A DNA stretch of 64,000 bases from CBDBJK01 sp965206395 (GTDB lineage: Bacteria; Chloroflexota; Dehalococcoidia; Lucifugimonadales; CATOSD01): positions 62,001-126,000 of the forward strand of contig CBDBJK010000030.1 of the NCBI GenBank assembly GCA_965206395.1, given 5' to 3'. The position numbers were made by a program, and so were the translations under genes. The notes beneath the pieces are model-generated. The model was given only the letters and a program-made list of their open reading frames with translations, made no database searches and had not been told where the DNA came from. Positions 1-9,630 of the stretch are shown one piece after another. The first letter of the stretch is position 1, and each line of letters opens with the position of its first letter.

Positions 1-482
1 TTCCTTTCAAAGTGCTAATTCAGATGATACACCACCCTCTTACTGACCTGGGGGTTACAAGATTTTCACAAGACTGGGAGACAGCCACTAGACAATAGTT
101 AAAACTCCAGTCTACAGGCGAGTCGGTTACAGTAGACTATAACGTCATTAAGATTGCTTTCCAAAGTGATATATGCTCAGAGTTATGGATAGCGCTGAAT
201 TTGAAGACTCTATCGACTCCCAGCACCTTCCCATTTAGATAAATATAAAGGCCCTGCAATGTGATTTGCTAGAGGCCAGAGCGTCGCATCCTTTCGCAAC
301 CATCCACAAGCTTGCACAAGGGGCATTGTGGCATTGCGTCTGGAATTGTGTTTCAAGAATATAAAGACCCTGATCGCAGACAAAATGCTCATCGGAGCCA
401 GAAGCCAGCATCTAAAATCGAGTACATATCAAAAACCTGACTATCAACCCGCAATTGACAATAAATGACCCTGGAGTTAACC
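1..482. other. Non-coding leader before rho
   Basis: No convincing coding region was found on either strand. The short open frames lack ribosome binding sites and family motifs. The stretch is AT-richer than the genes around it and probably holds the rho promoter, but no single promoter could be fixed. Confidence 0.5.
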
Positions 483-1745
483 ATGGACCTCACTGAACTA
501 CAAAGCAAAAATAACGAAGAAATGCTGGCGCTGGCCGTTGAGATGGGCATCGTAGAAAACGGTTCCACTCCCAAACGCCAAGAGATGATGTCGAGGATAC
601 TTAATGCCCTCACCGAGCAAAATGGGCATATCATCGCAAGTGGCATCCTCTCTATTGTGGCGGACGGCTACGGTTTCTTGAGGCAAACCGGCAGCCAGGG
701 CGGATCCGGCGACGTTTACGTTTCCCAATCGCAAATCAGAAGGTTTGGCCTGAGAACCGGAGACAGGGTTTCCGGGCAAGTAAGGCCTCCCAAAGACGGC
801 GAGAGGTATTTTGGCCTGGTGCGAGTAGAGGGGGTGAACGGTGTTGACCCCGAAGCGGCTCGCAATCGTCCCGCATTTGAGAACCTTACACCAATCTTTC
901 CCACAGAGCAACTCAAGCTGGAGACGATTTACAGCAACTTCTCCACTCGCCTGATAGACATGCTCGCGCCCGTTGGTAGAGGGCAGCGAGGCCTTATCGT
1001 CTCTCCTCCGAAAGCTGGCAAAACCACCCTCCTGAAAGACATTGCCAACGGCATTACCGCTAACGCGCCAGATATTCAGCTAATGGTGGCACTCATTGGC
1101 GAGCGGCCAGAAGAAGTCACGGATATGAGACGCTCTATTGAGGGTGAAGTGTATAGCTCCACCTTCGATGAACCTGTCGAAGATCACACTCGGGTAGCGG
1201 AACTGGTGCTAGAGCGAGCCAAGCGGCTCGTGGAAGGCAGCCAGGATGTTGTTATCTTGCTGGATAGCATCACGAGGTTGACGCGTGCCTATAACCTGGC
1301 TGTGCCGTCCAGTGGACGCACCCTGTCTGGTGGCATGGACCCAATAGCCCTTTACCCGCCCAAGCGTTTCTTTGGCGCTGCCCGCAACACTGAGGAAGGC
1401 GGCAGCTTGACCATCCTGGCAGCGTGCCTGGTAGACACAGGCAGCCGCATGGACGATGTCATTTACGAGGAATTCAAGGGCACGGGTAATATGGAAATCC
1501 ATCTGGACCGCAAATTGGCCGAGCGTCGTGTCTTCCCCGCAATCGACATAGAACGTAGCGGCACCCGACGCGAGGAACTGCTGTTGGACGAGGAGACACT
1601 GAGACAAGTGTGGCTGTTGCGGAAGATGGTTGGCATGATCTCGGCAGATTCGAGTCACAACTGGGAAGCGACCGGAAAGGTGTTGGAGAGGCTTAGCAAG
1701 ACAACGAACAACGCCGAATTCCTGGGTGGTTTGGGTAGAGACTAG
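483..1745 (+). CDS. rho: Transcription termination factor Rho
   Basis: Hexameric RNA-dependent ATPase that ends transcription at Rho-dependent sites in the cytoplasm. The N-terminal region starts MDLTELQSKN. It is followed by a cold-shock-like RNA-binding fold (GILSIVADGYGFLR), a P-loop PPKAGKTTL near residue 175 and a Walker B segment VVILLDSITRLTRAYN. The length of 420 residues is normal for the family. The ATG at 483 is chosen because GGAG lies six bases upstream and this is the usual Rho N-terminus. An in-frame ATG at 465 would add six residues but has no ribosome binding site. The gene stands alone and converges on the interrupted ligase gene. Family assignment is certain. Confidence 0.97.
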   Translation: MDLTELQSKNNEEMLALAVEMGIVENGSTPKRQEMMSRILNALTEQNGHIIASGILSIVADGYGFLRQTGSQGGSGDVYVSQSQIRRFGLRTGDRVSGQVRPPKDGERYFGLVRVEGVNGVDPEAARNRPAFENLTPIFPTEQLKLETIYSNFSTRLIDMLAPVGRGQRGLIVSPPKAGKTTLLKDIANGITANAPDIQLMVALIGERPEEVTDMRRSIEGEVYSSTFDEPVEDHTRVAELVLERAKRLVEGSQDVVILLDSITRLTRAYNLAVPSSGRTLSGGMDPIALYPPKRFFGAARNTEEGGSLTILAACLVDTGSRMDDVIYEEFKGTGNMEIHLDRKLAERRVFPAIDIERSGTRREELLLDEETLRQVWLLRKMVGMISADSSHNWEATGKVLERLSKTTNNAEFLGGLGRD

Positions 1746-2498
1746 CAATACACAGCAGGCTCCAAAGCGTCCCCATAAGCCAGCCTCTACTGGCGACCGG
1801 CCCGCTCAATTTCAGCCTTCAGTCGGCTAAGCCGAACCTTCGCACGAGGATTCAGTTCGAGGAATTCGTTGACTACCGCCTGCGCTTCATTGTAATTTTT
1901 CTTAGCCAACCACTGCCTCGCTCGAAGCTCATAGACCTCGACTCTTCCAGGGGCCAGTTCGCTGGCGATACCAATATACGATTCGGCTACATCGAGGTAG
2001 CGGGTATCAAGAGAAGAGGCTGACTGGTAAAGACCGCCCAACGCCACGTACATACGCCAATTCTGAGACTCGCTTTGGATAGCCTCTTTCGCTTCGATAT
2101 CCACGATTGCCATCGCCTCAGACTTTGTGAGCGTGTTCCAATTTTCCTTTAGCGCGGTAAATAGGATTAGACGAGGGTAGTTGGCAAGTGGACGAAAAGA
2201 GTCTATGGACTCGTCGAAGAACCCAAGCCGCTGCTGCCATGTCAATGCGATGGCGTTGGTGTCAACGACAGAGGCTGCGGCACTATACGGGCGATAGTTG
2301 AAGAAAAAAACGCTGAGGCCAACTATAGTCACCACCACAACCAGGCCATATATAAACCGCAGCCCTGAACTAAATATCGATGCGCGACCGAGACGTTTGA
2401 TTCCTTCGTTCTCTTTAAGCCATACCCGGATGGGAGCGAGCAGATTATCTAGGTTGTGTTGACATTTCATCTGAGCCATATGAGAGCACCGACGAAGT

Positions 2499-3255
2499 TC
2501 AAGAATCCCAGGAAACGCGATGACAGCTTGTCAAAGCGAGAGAAGATATGCCGGTAGTGCTTGATCTTGTTGATGAAACACTCCACAAGGTGGCGCTTCG
2601 GTAAAGGTACTCATCATACTCTCGTGGCGTCTTTCGATTTGACCGAGGTGGAATCACAGGTAACGCGCCCCTGCCCAGGATGCATTGGAGAAAATCCATC
2701 GAATCGTATCCCTTATCAGCAATCACATGCTCGGTTTCGAAATCAGCAATCAATGCCTGTGCCTGGGTGATGTCGTGACGTTGACCTGCTGTGAGCTCAA
2801 AGCGCAACGGGTTGCCCAATCCATCCACGCTCACGTGGATCTTGGTACTGAACCCGCCTCGGCTCCGGCCAAGAGCTTGGGCCGATTGGCCACCGTTTTT
2901 TTGGAGGCTCCAGCAGCACAGGGATGAGCGCGAACCACAGTGCTATCACAGTGCTATCAATGATGACATGCTCCATATCGGGGTCTTGCACAAAATGCTG
3001 ATGCATTCGTTCCCATACACCCTTTTCACACCAGCGTGCGAAGCGCTTATATACGCTGTTCCAGTGACCGTAGTGCTCAGGCAGCAGTCTCCAAGGAGCA
3101 CCACTTCGTGCCATCCACAGGATGGCCTCGACGTAGCGCCTGCAATCGTCCTCCTCTCCAACGTAGAGGTCTGGGCATGAGCGCAGAAATTCAAGGATTT
3201 TCGACCATTGTTCATTGCGTAATTCAGTCGTTGACATGTATCCATTATGCACCAA
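2499..3255 (-). pseudogene. IS427-like transposase, copy 1, inactivated
   Basis: DDE transposase of the IS5 family. The first frame (from 3255, or MSTTELRNEQW at 3237) carries the N-terminal DUF4096-like region and ends in the DDE motif IIDSTV. The second frame (SVDGLGNPLRFELTAGQ onward) carries the second Asp region. After IIDSTV a duplicated 11-bp unit shifts the frame, so the expected VRAHPCAAGASKK stretch is lost. A missing base near 2603 also destroys the C-terminus, which copy 2 keeps as RERHLVECFINKIKHYR. This copy probably cannot make active transposase. Confidence 0.8.
2936..2957. repeat. 11-bp tandem repeat inside IS copy 1 (2 units)
   Basis: Two perfect copies of CACAGTGCTAT lie in tandem within the transposase frame, right after the codons for the first catalytic Asp. 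The family protein sequence is best explained by a single unit, so this is a duplication that shifts the frame. Copy 2 of the IS has four units at the same place. Confidence 0.85.
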
Positions 3256-4766
3256 ATGTCAACACAACCTAGCCACGCCATCGGAGCTTTTCGTTTCGCT
3301 TCGTCTCCCCTGCGACCTTTGGAGGCTACGACAGGCTCGACCATAGTTATCTCCAGAGTCACCACATACCCCAATAACAGGATGAACTGAAGGAGCGTAG
3401 CCGGGGTGTCGAAGAGGAAGAGGTTCTGCACGAAGTAGCCTATTAGGGTCGCGCCTATGACTAGGGTGAAAAACTGCTCTCCTGCCTCTTGCCTTCGGGC
3501 CTTTTGGAAAACTATCCAGAACATGTACGCCCACAGCGCCATGTAGCTCAGGAACCCCAGCGCACCTTTGGTAGTCAACTCCTCTATCGGCTTGCTGTGT
3601 ACCTGGTCGAAGGTTTCCGTTGCCCTGGAGTCCGCCTTGGTGTAGCGTCCGAAGGCGACATTGTAGTTCTCAGGCCCCCATCCCAGTATGGGCCTCGCGG
3701 CAAATCCCTCCAGCCCCGCCGAAATAGAGTCCAGTCGACTGACCAGGGTGTTATGGGTTAATCCGATTGTAGACACCCTGCGTATCATGACGTTTGATTC
3801 GGCTATCTTCTCGAAGATGGCAGTATCTTTGCCTAAGACGAAGACTAACGCAACGAGCGCTAGAAGTCCTATCAAACCAGATGCAGCGAGCCTCAGCATT
3901 CTGACTTGTCCCAGCGCTATGTAGACGACCGCAAATGCCATCAGACTTGCTCCAAGGCCGATGAACGCGCCTCGCGTTCCGGTCAGGCTAAGTATCCATA
4001 GGTCAAGGGCAATCGCCGCCAGCCAGAAAAGTCTCCACGAAATTAGCGAGTAGTTGACCGAACTCGATTGCGTTCTCCTTCGCCTTTGCTTACGCCGCTC
4101 TGTCGCGCGCGAGGCTTGTTGCCTGGGACTGGCCTTTTGAAGGAACGATTGTCCGAGGAATCCCAGCCCGATGAGCGCGTTAACCATCATGTAAGCTCCC
4201 ACAAAGGTGGGGTTGCCTAGCGTGATGTCCAGACGCGGGTTTGCTTGAAGGAAATCATAAAATGGAATTGATCCGACGTCGTAATGCTGGGCTACACCCA
4301 GCAAGGCCATGACGACGCTGACCCCCAGGTTGAAGATTAGAAGATAACGCCAGTTGAGGAATGAGCGAAATACGGAGGCCAAAACCACCGCAAAGGCGAG
4401 CCAGTGCGCAAGATCGATAATACCCTGCATACGCTCGTAAGTAGACCAGAGGCTTCGCTGAGGGCTGACTCCCAAGAGTCCGGCTAGCAGAGTGATTCCT
4501 ACGTAGAATGCGAAAATCAGCAGCAGTCGTGAGCGTGGCAGTCGATATGAGGGATATCTGTAAGCCAGCACCAACCATAGCCCAAACGCTACTTCGATCA
4601 GCGAGCGGACATACACCGACTTCCCCACGATATACGGAAAGACGGTATCAGGAGTCACTATCAGGGGCATCAAAAGAATGAGGAAAACCACCGCTTGGAT
4701 AATCAGCAGCAGAACCCTGTCAAGTCCTACATTCCTATTCCTGAGGTCTTGCATCAAATAGCCCAT

Positions 4767-5119
4767 CCCTTAGCCAGTGGCAACAGTCCGACTGTAATCG
4801 ATTATAGATGCGCTTCAAATCAGGGTCAACGAGATTAGCATGCATGAATACGCATCGTCTCTCTAGCTCAGGATTCATCGCATGCCTCACACGGGGAAGC
4901 GCGTTTGACGCACGTCAAGGCCATCAACAAGGCGCTTGACACCGAAATGGGGCGGTTGATACACTGGGGGTTGACCATCAACTTGTCACGCGCCTTTTCA
5001 GACGGATGACAGGTTTGGATGCCCCGGCCAACCGTCAGGACAATATTGCTATAACGGAACCCACCCCTGGGGTCAAGCCTTCAGACGAATTCCCAGCCGC
5101 TCACTCAGGTAAGGTTCAA
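4767..5119. other. Intergenic region before the Uma2 cluster
   Basis: This region separates the divergent ligase and Uma2 genes. An in-frame extension of the first Uma2 gene to 5006 is possible, but residues before MQNPQIKF are not shared with the other two copies. I see no RNA gene or clear terminator here. It presumably contains both promoters. Confidence 0.4.
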
Positions 5120-5665
5120 ATGCAAAACCCCCAGATCAAGTTCACCTACAGAGACTATCTCCTGCTCCCCGAACAAGACAATCGAGAGCTTATCGAGGGA
5201 GATTTTCATATGGTTCCTTCACCTAGCTTCAGGCATCAAAATATCTCGGCGAATCTAGGTGCGATTCTTCGAGATTTTGTCAAAAGAAACAGGCTTGGTG
5301 TTGTCGTGTGGGCGCCGATGGACGTTGTACTGTCCGACTTGAACGTCGTCCAGCCAGACATCCTGTATATTTCCAACGAGCGACGGGAGATTATCACCGA
5401 GAACAACATCTCCGGCGCGCCTGATCTGGTGGTCGAAATCCTCTCGCCCAGTACCGCAAGCCGTGACAGGGAACTAAAGCTGAATCTGTACGCCAGATTT
5501 GGAGTGCGCGAATACTGGATTGTGGACCCTGATGGGAGTTCAGTACAGGTGATGGGGTTAGGGGCAGAAGGCTATGATACCATCAGGAGCTACGGCTCAG
5601 GCGAGGTGGAATCCTCGGTGATTCCTGGGTTTCGTATTGCCATCGATGAGATATTCGCAGGCTAA
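5120..5665 (+). CDS. Uma2 family endonuclease-like protein, copy A
   Basis: DUF820/Uma2 protein with a predicted PD-(D/E)XK restriction-nuclease-like fold; its cellular role is unknown. The fold motifs are visible as VQPDILYIS, then LVVEILSPST, RDRELKLNLYARFGVREYWIVDPD. The start MQNPQIKFTYRDYLLLPEQD is chosen because it is shared by all three tandem copies; an ATG at 5006 would add 38 unrelated residues. The C-terminal half is identical to copy B at the nucleotide level, while the N-terminal half (IEGDFHMVPSPSFRHQN) differs from copies B and C. The length of 181 residues is normal. Confidence 0.88.
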   Translation: MQNPQIKFTYRDYLLLPEQDNRELIEGDFHMVPSPSFRHQNISANLGAILRDFVKRNRLGVVVWAPMDVVLSDLNVVQPDILYISNERREIITENNISGAPDLVVEILSPSTASRDRELKLNLYARFGVREYWIVDPDGSSVQVMGLGAEGYDTIRSYGSGEVESSVIPGFRIAIDEIFAG

Positions 5666-5672
5666 CGATCAA

Positions 5673-6218
5673 ATGCAAAACCCTCAGATCAAGTTCACCT
5701 ATAGAGACTACCTCCTGCTTCCCGAACAAGACAGGCGAGGGCTAATCTATGGGGATTTTTACATGGCGCCATCACCAATTTTTAGACACCAACGCATATT
5801 GATGAATCTGGCATTCCCTCTCTGGAATTATGCTATGAGGGATGATCTAGGCGAGGTGGTGGTAGCGCCTATGGACGTGGTGCTGGACGACTTGAACGTC
5901 GTCCAGCCAGACATCCTGTATATTTCCAACGAGCGACGGGAGATTATCACCGAGAACAACATCTCCGGCGCGCCTGATCTGGTGGTCGAAATCCTCTCGC
6001 CCAGTACCGCAAGCCGTGACAGGGAACTAAAGCTGAATCTGTACGCCAGATTTGGAGTGCGCGAATACTGGATTGTGGACCCTGATGGGAGTTCAGTACA
6101 GGTGATGGGGTTAGGGGCAGAAGGCTATGATACCATCAGGAGCTACGGCTCAGGCGAGGTGGAATCCTCGGTGATTCCTGGGTTTCGTATTGCCATCGAT
6201 GAGATATTCGCAGGCTAA
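5673..6218 (+). CDS. Uma2 family endonuclease-like protein, copy B (hybrid)
   Basis: The middle of three tandem Uma2 genes, starting seven bases after copy A ends. Its first ~70 codons match copy C almost perfectly (one substitution, arginine-glycine GLIYGDF versus ELIYGDF). The rest matches copy A exactly. The switch lies between 5888 and 5896. This is the hybrid expected from unequal crossing-over between an A-type and a C-type gene. The PD-(D/E)XK motifs (QPDILYIS, VVEILSPST, EYWIVDPD) are intact, so the protein should fold. Function is not known beyond the family. Confidence 0.88.
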   Translation: MQNPQIKFTYRDYLLLPEQDRRGLIYGDFYMAPSPIFRHQRILMNLAFPLWNYAMRDDLGEVVVAPMDVVLDDLNVVQPDILYISNERREIITENNISGAPDLVVEILSPSTASRDRELKLNLYARFGVREYWIVDPDGSSVQVMGLGAEGYDTIRSYGSGEVESSVIPGFRIAIDEIFAG

Positions 6219-6225
6219 CGATCAA

Positions 6226-6774
6226 ATGCAAAACCCTCAGATCAAGTTCACCTATAGAGACTACCTCCTGCTTCCCGAACAAGACAGGCGAGAGCTAATC
6301 TATGGGGATTTTTACATGGCGCCATCACCAATTTTTAGACACCAACGCATATTGATGAATCTGGCATTCCCTCTCTGGAATTATGCTATGAGGGATGATC
6401 TAGGCGAGGTGGTGGTAGCGCCTATGGACGTGGTGCTGGACGACTTGAATGTCGTCCAGCCAGACATCCTGTACATCTCCAACGAGCGCAGGGAGATCAT
6501 CACAGAGGACAACATCTCCGGCGCGCCTGATCTGGTGGTCGAAATCCTCTCGCCCAGTACCGCAAGCCGTGACAGGGAACTAAAGCTGAATCTGTACGCC
6601 AGATTTGGAGTGCGCGAATACTGGATTGTAGACCCTGACGGGAGTTCAGTACAAGTGATGGAGCTAGGGGCAGGAGGCTATGATACCATCAGGAGCTACG
6701 GCTCAGGTGAGGTGGAATCCTCGGTGATTCCTGGGTTTCGTATTGCCATCGATGAGATATTCGCAGGCCACTGA
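6226..6774 (+). CDS. Uma2 family endonuclease-like protein, copy C
   Basis: Third tandem Uma2 gene, with the same 553-bp spacing from copy B as B has from A. The N-terminal half equals copy B. The C-terminal half has scattered silent and missense differences from A and B (for example TEDNISG for TENNISG, and MELGAGG for MGLGAEG). The nuclease-fold motifs QPDILYIS, VVEILSPST and EYWIVDPD are kept. It ends GH followed by TGA, one residue longer than the others. The fbp gene follows 17 bases later behind its own GGAGG. Confidence 0.88.
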   Translation: MQNPQIKFTYRDYLLLPEQDRRELIYGDFYMAPSPIFRHQRILMNLAFPLWNYAMRDDLGEVVVAPMDVVLDDLNVVQPDILYISNERREIITEDNISGAPDLVVEILSPSTASRDRELKLNLYARFGVREYWIVDPDGSSVQVMELGAGGYDTIRSYGSGEVESSVIPGFRIAIDEIFAGH

Positions 6775-6791
6775 AATCACTGGAGGTTGTC

Positions 6792-7775
6792 ATGACATTG
6801 ACCGAATCATCAAAACCAAAAACACTTAGTGCCTACATGTCGGATGCTTGGAATGGCAACAGCCGCTACGATGGTCTTGATATCGTCATTGCGGCTATTG
6901 CTGACGGCGCGCAGCAAATCCAAGAGAAGGTGCAATTGGCGAGTCTCGCCGGTGTGATTGGGGTTACTGGCGAAATCAACGTGCAGGGCGAGATCGTGCA
7001 ATACCTCGACACCGCTGCGTCTGACACGTTGGTGGACGTTCTCAGCAAGAGTGGCCGCGTTGCCGCTATCGGCTGCGAGGAGATCGAGGGGACGGTCATT
7101 GTCGGAGACAGCACGCGGCACAACTATATCGTGCAGATGGATCCTCTTGATGGCTCTTCGAACATCGACGTTGCGATTAGCATTGGCTCCATCTTCGGCA
7201 TATGGCGTCGGGGCGAAGGCGAGGCTGTCTCGGACGATTCACTGCTGCGTCCGGGGAACGAACAGGTAGCGGCGGTTTACGTCGTCTACGGCTCAAGCAC
7301 AGTGTTGGTCGCCGCCGTTGAAAATAGCGTGCAGGGCTTCACGCTGGAGCCGACGACCCGCGAGTTCGCGCTCACGCACCCAGACCTTCGGATTCCAGAA
7401 AAGTGTTCGTGCTACAGCACCAACGAAGGCAACTTCAAGAAGCTGGACGAGCCGACCCAGAAGGCCGTTGCAAAGCTGCGGGACAGCTACTCCTTGCGTT
7501 ACGTCGGCTCACTGGTGGCGGACTTCCATCGCAACCTCCTGAAGGGCGGAATTTTCATTTATCCAGGCGACCCAGGCAGCTCTGAAGGAAAGCTCCGGCT
7601 TATGTACGAGGCTAATCCTCTGGGGTTCGTCGCGGAACAGGCAGGCGGCGCGGTCTCGTCCGGGAAACAGAGAATCCTGGACATTCAGCCAGAAAAGCTG
7701 CATCAGCGCACCCCTCTGATTATCGGAAACAAGGATGTCGTGGAACAGACAGTGGCGATTATCAACGGTGTTTAG
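6792..7775 (+). CDS. fbp: Class I fructose-1,6-bisphosphatase
   Basis: Hydrolyses fructose 1,6-bisphosphate to fructose 6-phosphate in gluconeogenesis. The metal and substrate motif DPLDGSSNID is at residues 117-126. The later GSLVADFHRNLLKGGIFIYP and the C-terminal KLRLMYEANPLGFVAEQAGG are also typical of the family. The length of 327 is normal. The start has GGAGG six bases upstream. The class I aldolase follows within 46 bp, so the two opposing steps around fructose bisphosphate are probably co-transcribed. Confidence 0.96.
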   Translation: MTLTESSKPKTLSAYMSDAWNGNSRYDGLDIVIAAIADGAQQIQEKVQLASLAGVIGVTGEINVQGEIVQYLDTAASDTLVDVLSKSGRVAAIGCEEIEGTVIVGDSTRHNYIVQMDPLDGSSNIDVAISIGSIFGIWRRGEGEAVSDDSLLRPGNEQVAAVYVVYGSSTVLVAAVENSVQGFTLEPTTREFALTHPDLRIPEKCSCYSTNEGNFKKLDEPTQKAVAKLRDSYSLRYVGSLVADFHRNLLKGGIFIYPGDPGSSEGKLRLMYEANPLGFVAEQAGGAVSSGKQRILDIQPEKLHQRTPLIIGNKDVVEQTVAIINGV

Positions 7776-7820
7776 AATTGGGTGACTCCCCTCGATAGAA
7801 CTCAGCAAAGGAGACAGGCT

Positions 7821-8861
7821 ATGAACCTAAAGGAACTATCCAGCAATGCTAAGGCGATTGTTGCGTCGGGCAAAGGAATTCTGGCGGCAGACGAAAGCTC
7901 AGGAACAATAAAGAGGCGCTTCGATACGATCAACGCGGAGTCCACCGAGGATAACCGCCGCAACTACCGCGAGATGCTCTTTCGGACAGAGGGGGCCTCT
8001 GAGTTTATCAGCGGCGTGATTCTGTATGACGAAACGATGCGTCAGAATAGCGCGTTGGATGGCACTTCGCTGGTCAAAGTGCTTCAAGATCAGGGCATCA
8101 TCCCCGGCATCAAGGTCGACAAAAGCACCAATCCGCTGTCAGGTTCCAAAGGCGAGCTGATTACTGACGGACTCGATGGGCTTCGTGACCGTCTCACGGA
8201 GTACTATCAGCTTGGCGCTCGCTTCACCAAATGGCGTGCTGTGATAACCATCGGAGACGACATACCAAGCCGCTACTGCATCGAGGCCAACGCGCATCTG
8301 CTGGCCCGTTTCGCGGCGTTGAGCCAGGAAGCGAACCTCGTGCCAATCGTAGAGCCGGAAGTGCTGATGGACGGCAATCACAGCATCGAAAGCTGCTTCG
8401 AGGCTACCGAGGTCACGCTGCGGGAGGTGTTCTATCAGCTAGGTCTACAGGGCGTGAACCTGGAAGGCTCGCTGCTCAAGCCGAACATGGTGCTGTCGGG
8501 CAAGGACGCCTCGAATCGTGCGAGCGCGGAAGAGGTCGCCGAGAGGACTATCACATGCTTCAAGCGCACCGTTCCGGCTGCCGTCCCCGGCGTCTTGTTC
8601 CTTTCCGGTGGTCAGAGCGACGAGGAAGCAACAGTCAACCTCAACGCCATCAACCAGCTAGCCGCAAAGGTCGGCGTGCCCTGGGAAATGACCTTCTCCT
8701 ATGGACGTGGACTTCAGGCCGCGCCCTTGAAGGCATGGGGTGGTCAGGCGGCTAATATGGAAAAGGCGAAGCAAGCATACTACCATCGTGCGAAGGTTAC
8801 GAGCGCGGCCCGCAGAGGCGCGTACTCGCTGGACATGGAGAAGGATATAGCCGCCAACTAG
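7821..8861 (+). CDS. fba: Class I fructose-bisphosphate aldolase
   Basis: Metal-independent, Schiff-base aldolase that interconverts fructose 1,6-bisphosphate with dihydroxyacetone phosphate and glyceraldehyde 3-phosphate. Motifs include ILAADESSGTIKRRF at the N-terminus, the Schiff-base lysine region LEGSLLKPNMVLSG, and MTFSYGRGLQAAPLKAW near the C-terminus. The start at 7821 is chosen for its AAAGGAGA eight bases upstream and the family-typical MNLKELSSNA; an upstream in-frame start at 7782 adds 13 non-conserved residues. It is about 346 residues long, like eukaryotic-type class I enzymes. It lies between fbp and rdgB. Confidence 0.95.
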   Translation: MNLKELSSNAKAIVASGKGILAADESSGTIKRRFDTINAESTEDNRRNYREMLFRTEGASEFISGVILYDETMRQNSALDGTSLVKVLQDQGIIPGIKVDKSTNPLSGSKGELITDGLDGLRDRLTEYYQLGARFTKWRAVITIGDDIPSRYCIEANAHLLARFAALSQEANLVPIVEPEVLMDGNHSIESCFEATEVTLREVFYQLGLQGVNLEGSLLKPNMVLSGKDASNRASAEEVAERTITCFKRTVPAAVPGVLFLSGGQSDEEATVNLNAINQLAAKVGVPWEMTFSYGRGLQAAPLKAWGGQAANMEKAKQAYYHRAKVTSAARRGAYSLDMEKDIAAN

Positions 8862-8868
8862 GTTTTTT

Positions 8869-9492
8869 ATGTTTATGAGGACAGAAAAACTCCTCGTAGC
8901 CACCAGAAATCCAGGTAAAATCAAAGAACTGGCCGCCTTGTTGATCGACGCTCCTTTCGAACTGGTTTCGCTGACAGATGTGGGCGTAGATGAGGATGTC
9001 GAGGAAACTGGCTCGACGATGGAGGAGAACGCCTCTCTAAAGGCGACGACCTACGCCCAACTGAGCGGTATGCCTACGTTGGCGGACGACTCGGGGCTTG
9101 AAGTCGAAGCCCTCGACGGAGAGCCGGGAGTTTTCTCTGCACGGTACGGGGGCGAGGGATTGAGCGACGCCCAGCGTACCGACTTTCTGATTCAGAATCT
9201 GCAAGGCATCCCCGAAGAGTCCTGGAACGCGCGGTTTCGCTGCGTTATCGCCATCGTCTGGCACTCCGAACCTGTCGAGTATTACACAGGCGAATGCTAT
9301 GGTATGATTATCAAGCATCCGCGCGGCTCCAATGGCTTTGGCTACGACCCCGCTTTTCTCTTCCCCGCGCTCGGCAAGACAATGTCAGAGATTTCCAACG
9401 ACGAGAAGAACCGCATAAGCCATCGGAGCATAGCCGCGCAGAAAGCCGTCGCCGCGCTAAAGCGAAGGGCCACCAGGCCAGAGCGACCTTGA
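8869..9492 (+). CDS. rdgB: XTP/dITP diphosphatase (RdgB/HAM1)
   Basis: House-cleaning pyrophosphatase that removes dITP and XTP from the nucleotide pool. The N-terminal motif LLVATRNPGKIKEL, the metal-binding LADDSGLEVEALDGEPGVFS and the C-terminal GSNGFGYDPAF, with SHRS near the end, define the HAM1 family. The length of 207 is typical. It starts seven bases after the aldolase stop and is probably in the same transcript. A second in-frame ATG lies two codons downstream. Confidence 0.95.
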   Translation: MFMRTEKLLVATRNPGKIKELAALLIDAPFELVSLTDVGVDEDVEETGSTMEENASLKATTYAQLSGMPTLADDSGLEVEALDGEPGVFSARYGGEGLSDAQRTDFLIQNLQGIPEESWNARFRCVIAIVWHSEPVEYYTGECYGMIIKHPRGSNGFGYDPAFLFPALGKTMSEISNDEKNRISHRSIAAQKAVAALKRRATRPERP

Positions 9493-9630
9493 GCTAAGGT
9501 CACAACTCCGCCTTGATGTTCAAACTTTCATGCAGTCGGAAAACATAGGCTGCATACCCTCGCCACAGGTTTTTTGTTGGTTACGGTAGGGAACGGCAAC
9601 CCTCTTGGAAAATTCTGGTAAAATGGCTAT

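Larger units (their letters stand above)
2452..3269 (-). mobile_element. IS5-family (IS427-like) insertion sequence, copy 1
   Basis: The element is 818 bp with perfect terminal inverted repeats GGTTGTGTTGACATTT and a TA target duplication at 2450-2451 and 3270-3271. Its two transposase frames lie on the minus strand, joined at an A7 run (2896-2902 on the plus strand) typical of IS427-group frameshifting. A second copy lies at 45977-46817. Copy 1 is 23 bp shorter: it has two fewer 11-bp repeat units and lacks one base near 2603. It sits inside the O-antigen ligase gene. Confidence 0.9.
1787..4766 (-). pseudogene. O-antigen ligase/polymerase with C-terminal TPR, split by an IS
   Basis: A polytopic membrane protein of the O-antigen ligase (Wzy/WaaL-like) family, expected to act on surface polysaccharide at the cytoplasmic membrane. 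The N-terminal part (4766 down to 3270, 499 codons) has about ten hydrophobic segments and a large central loop. The C-terminal part (2449 down to 1787) has a membrane segment (FIYGLVVVVTIVGLSVFFF) followed by TPR-like helices. An IS lies between them. If the IS and one TA are removed, the frame runs on as ATG GCG TGG CTA GAT AAT CTG. This gives one protein of about 719 residues, a common architecture in Chloroflexota. The open frames that run into the IS from each side are artefacts of the insertion. Confidence 0.85.
5120..6774 (+). repeat. Three tandem 553-bp Uma2 gene repeats
   Basis: Starts at 5120, 5673 and 6226 give two equal steps of 553 bp. Pairwise comparison shows an A / (C-A hybrid) / C order, the signature of one unequal crossover between two diverged tandem genes. 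Confidence 0.9.

Noticed and set aside
498..1748. Long minus-strand open frames opposite rho
   Set aside because: Rho motifs on the plus strand are certain; the minus frames have no family pattern or ribosome binding sites.
2946..4766. 606-residue ligase ending inside the IS
   Set aside because: The last ~108 codons are out-of-frame IS sequence; the native gene continues after the IS at 2449.
9493..9630. Molybdenum cofactor riboswitch before moaA
   Set aside because: I could not find the conserved core of that RNA; only a small GGG/CCC hairpin is visible.
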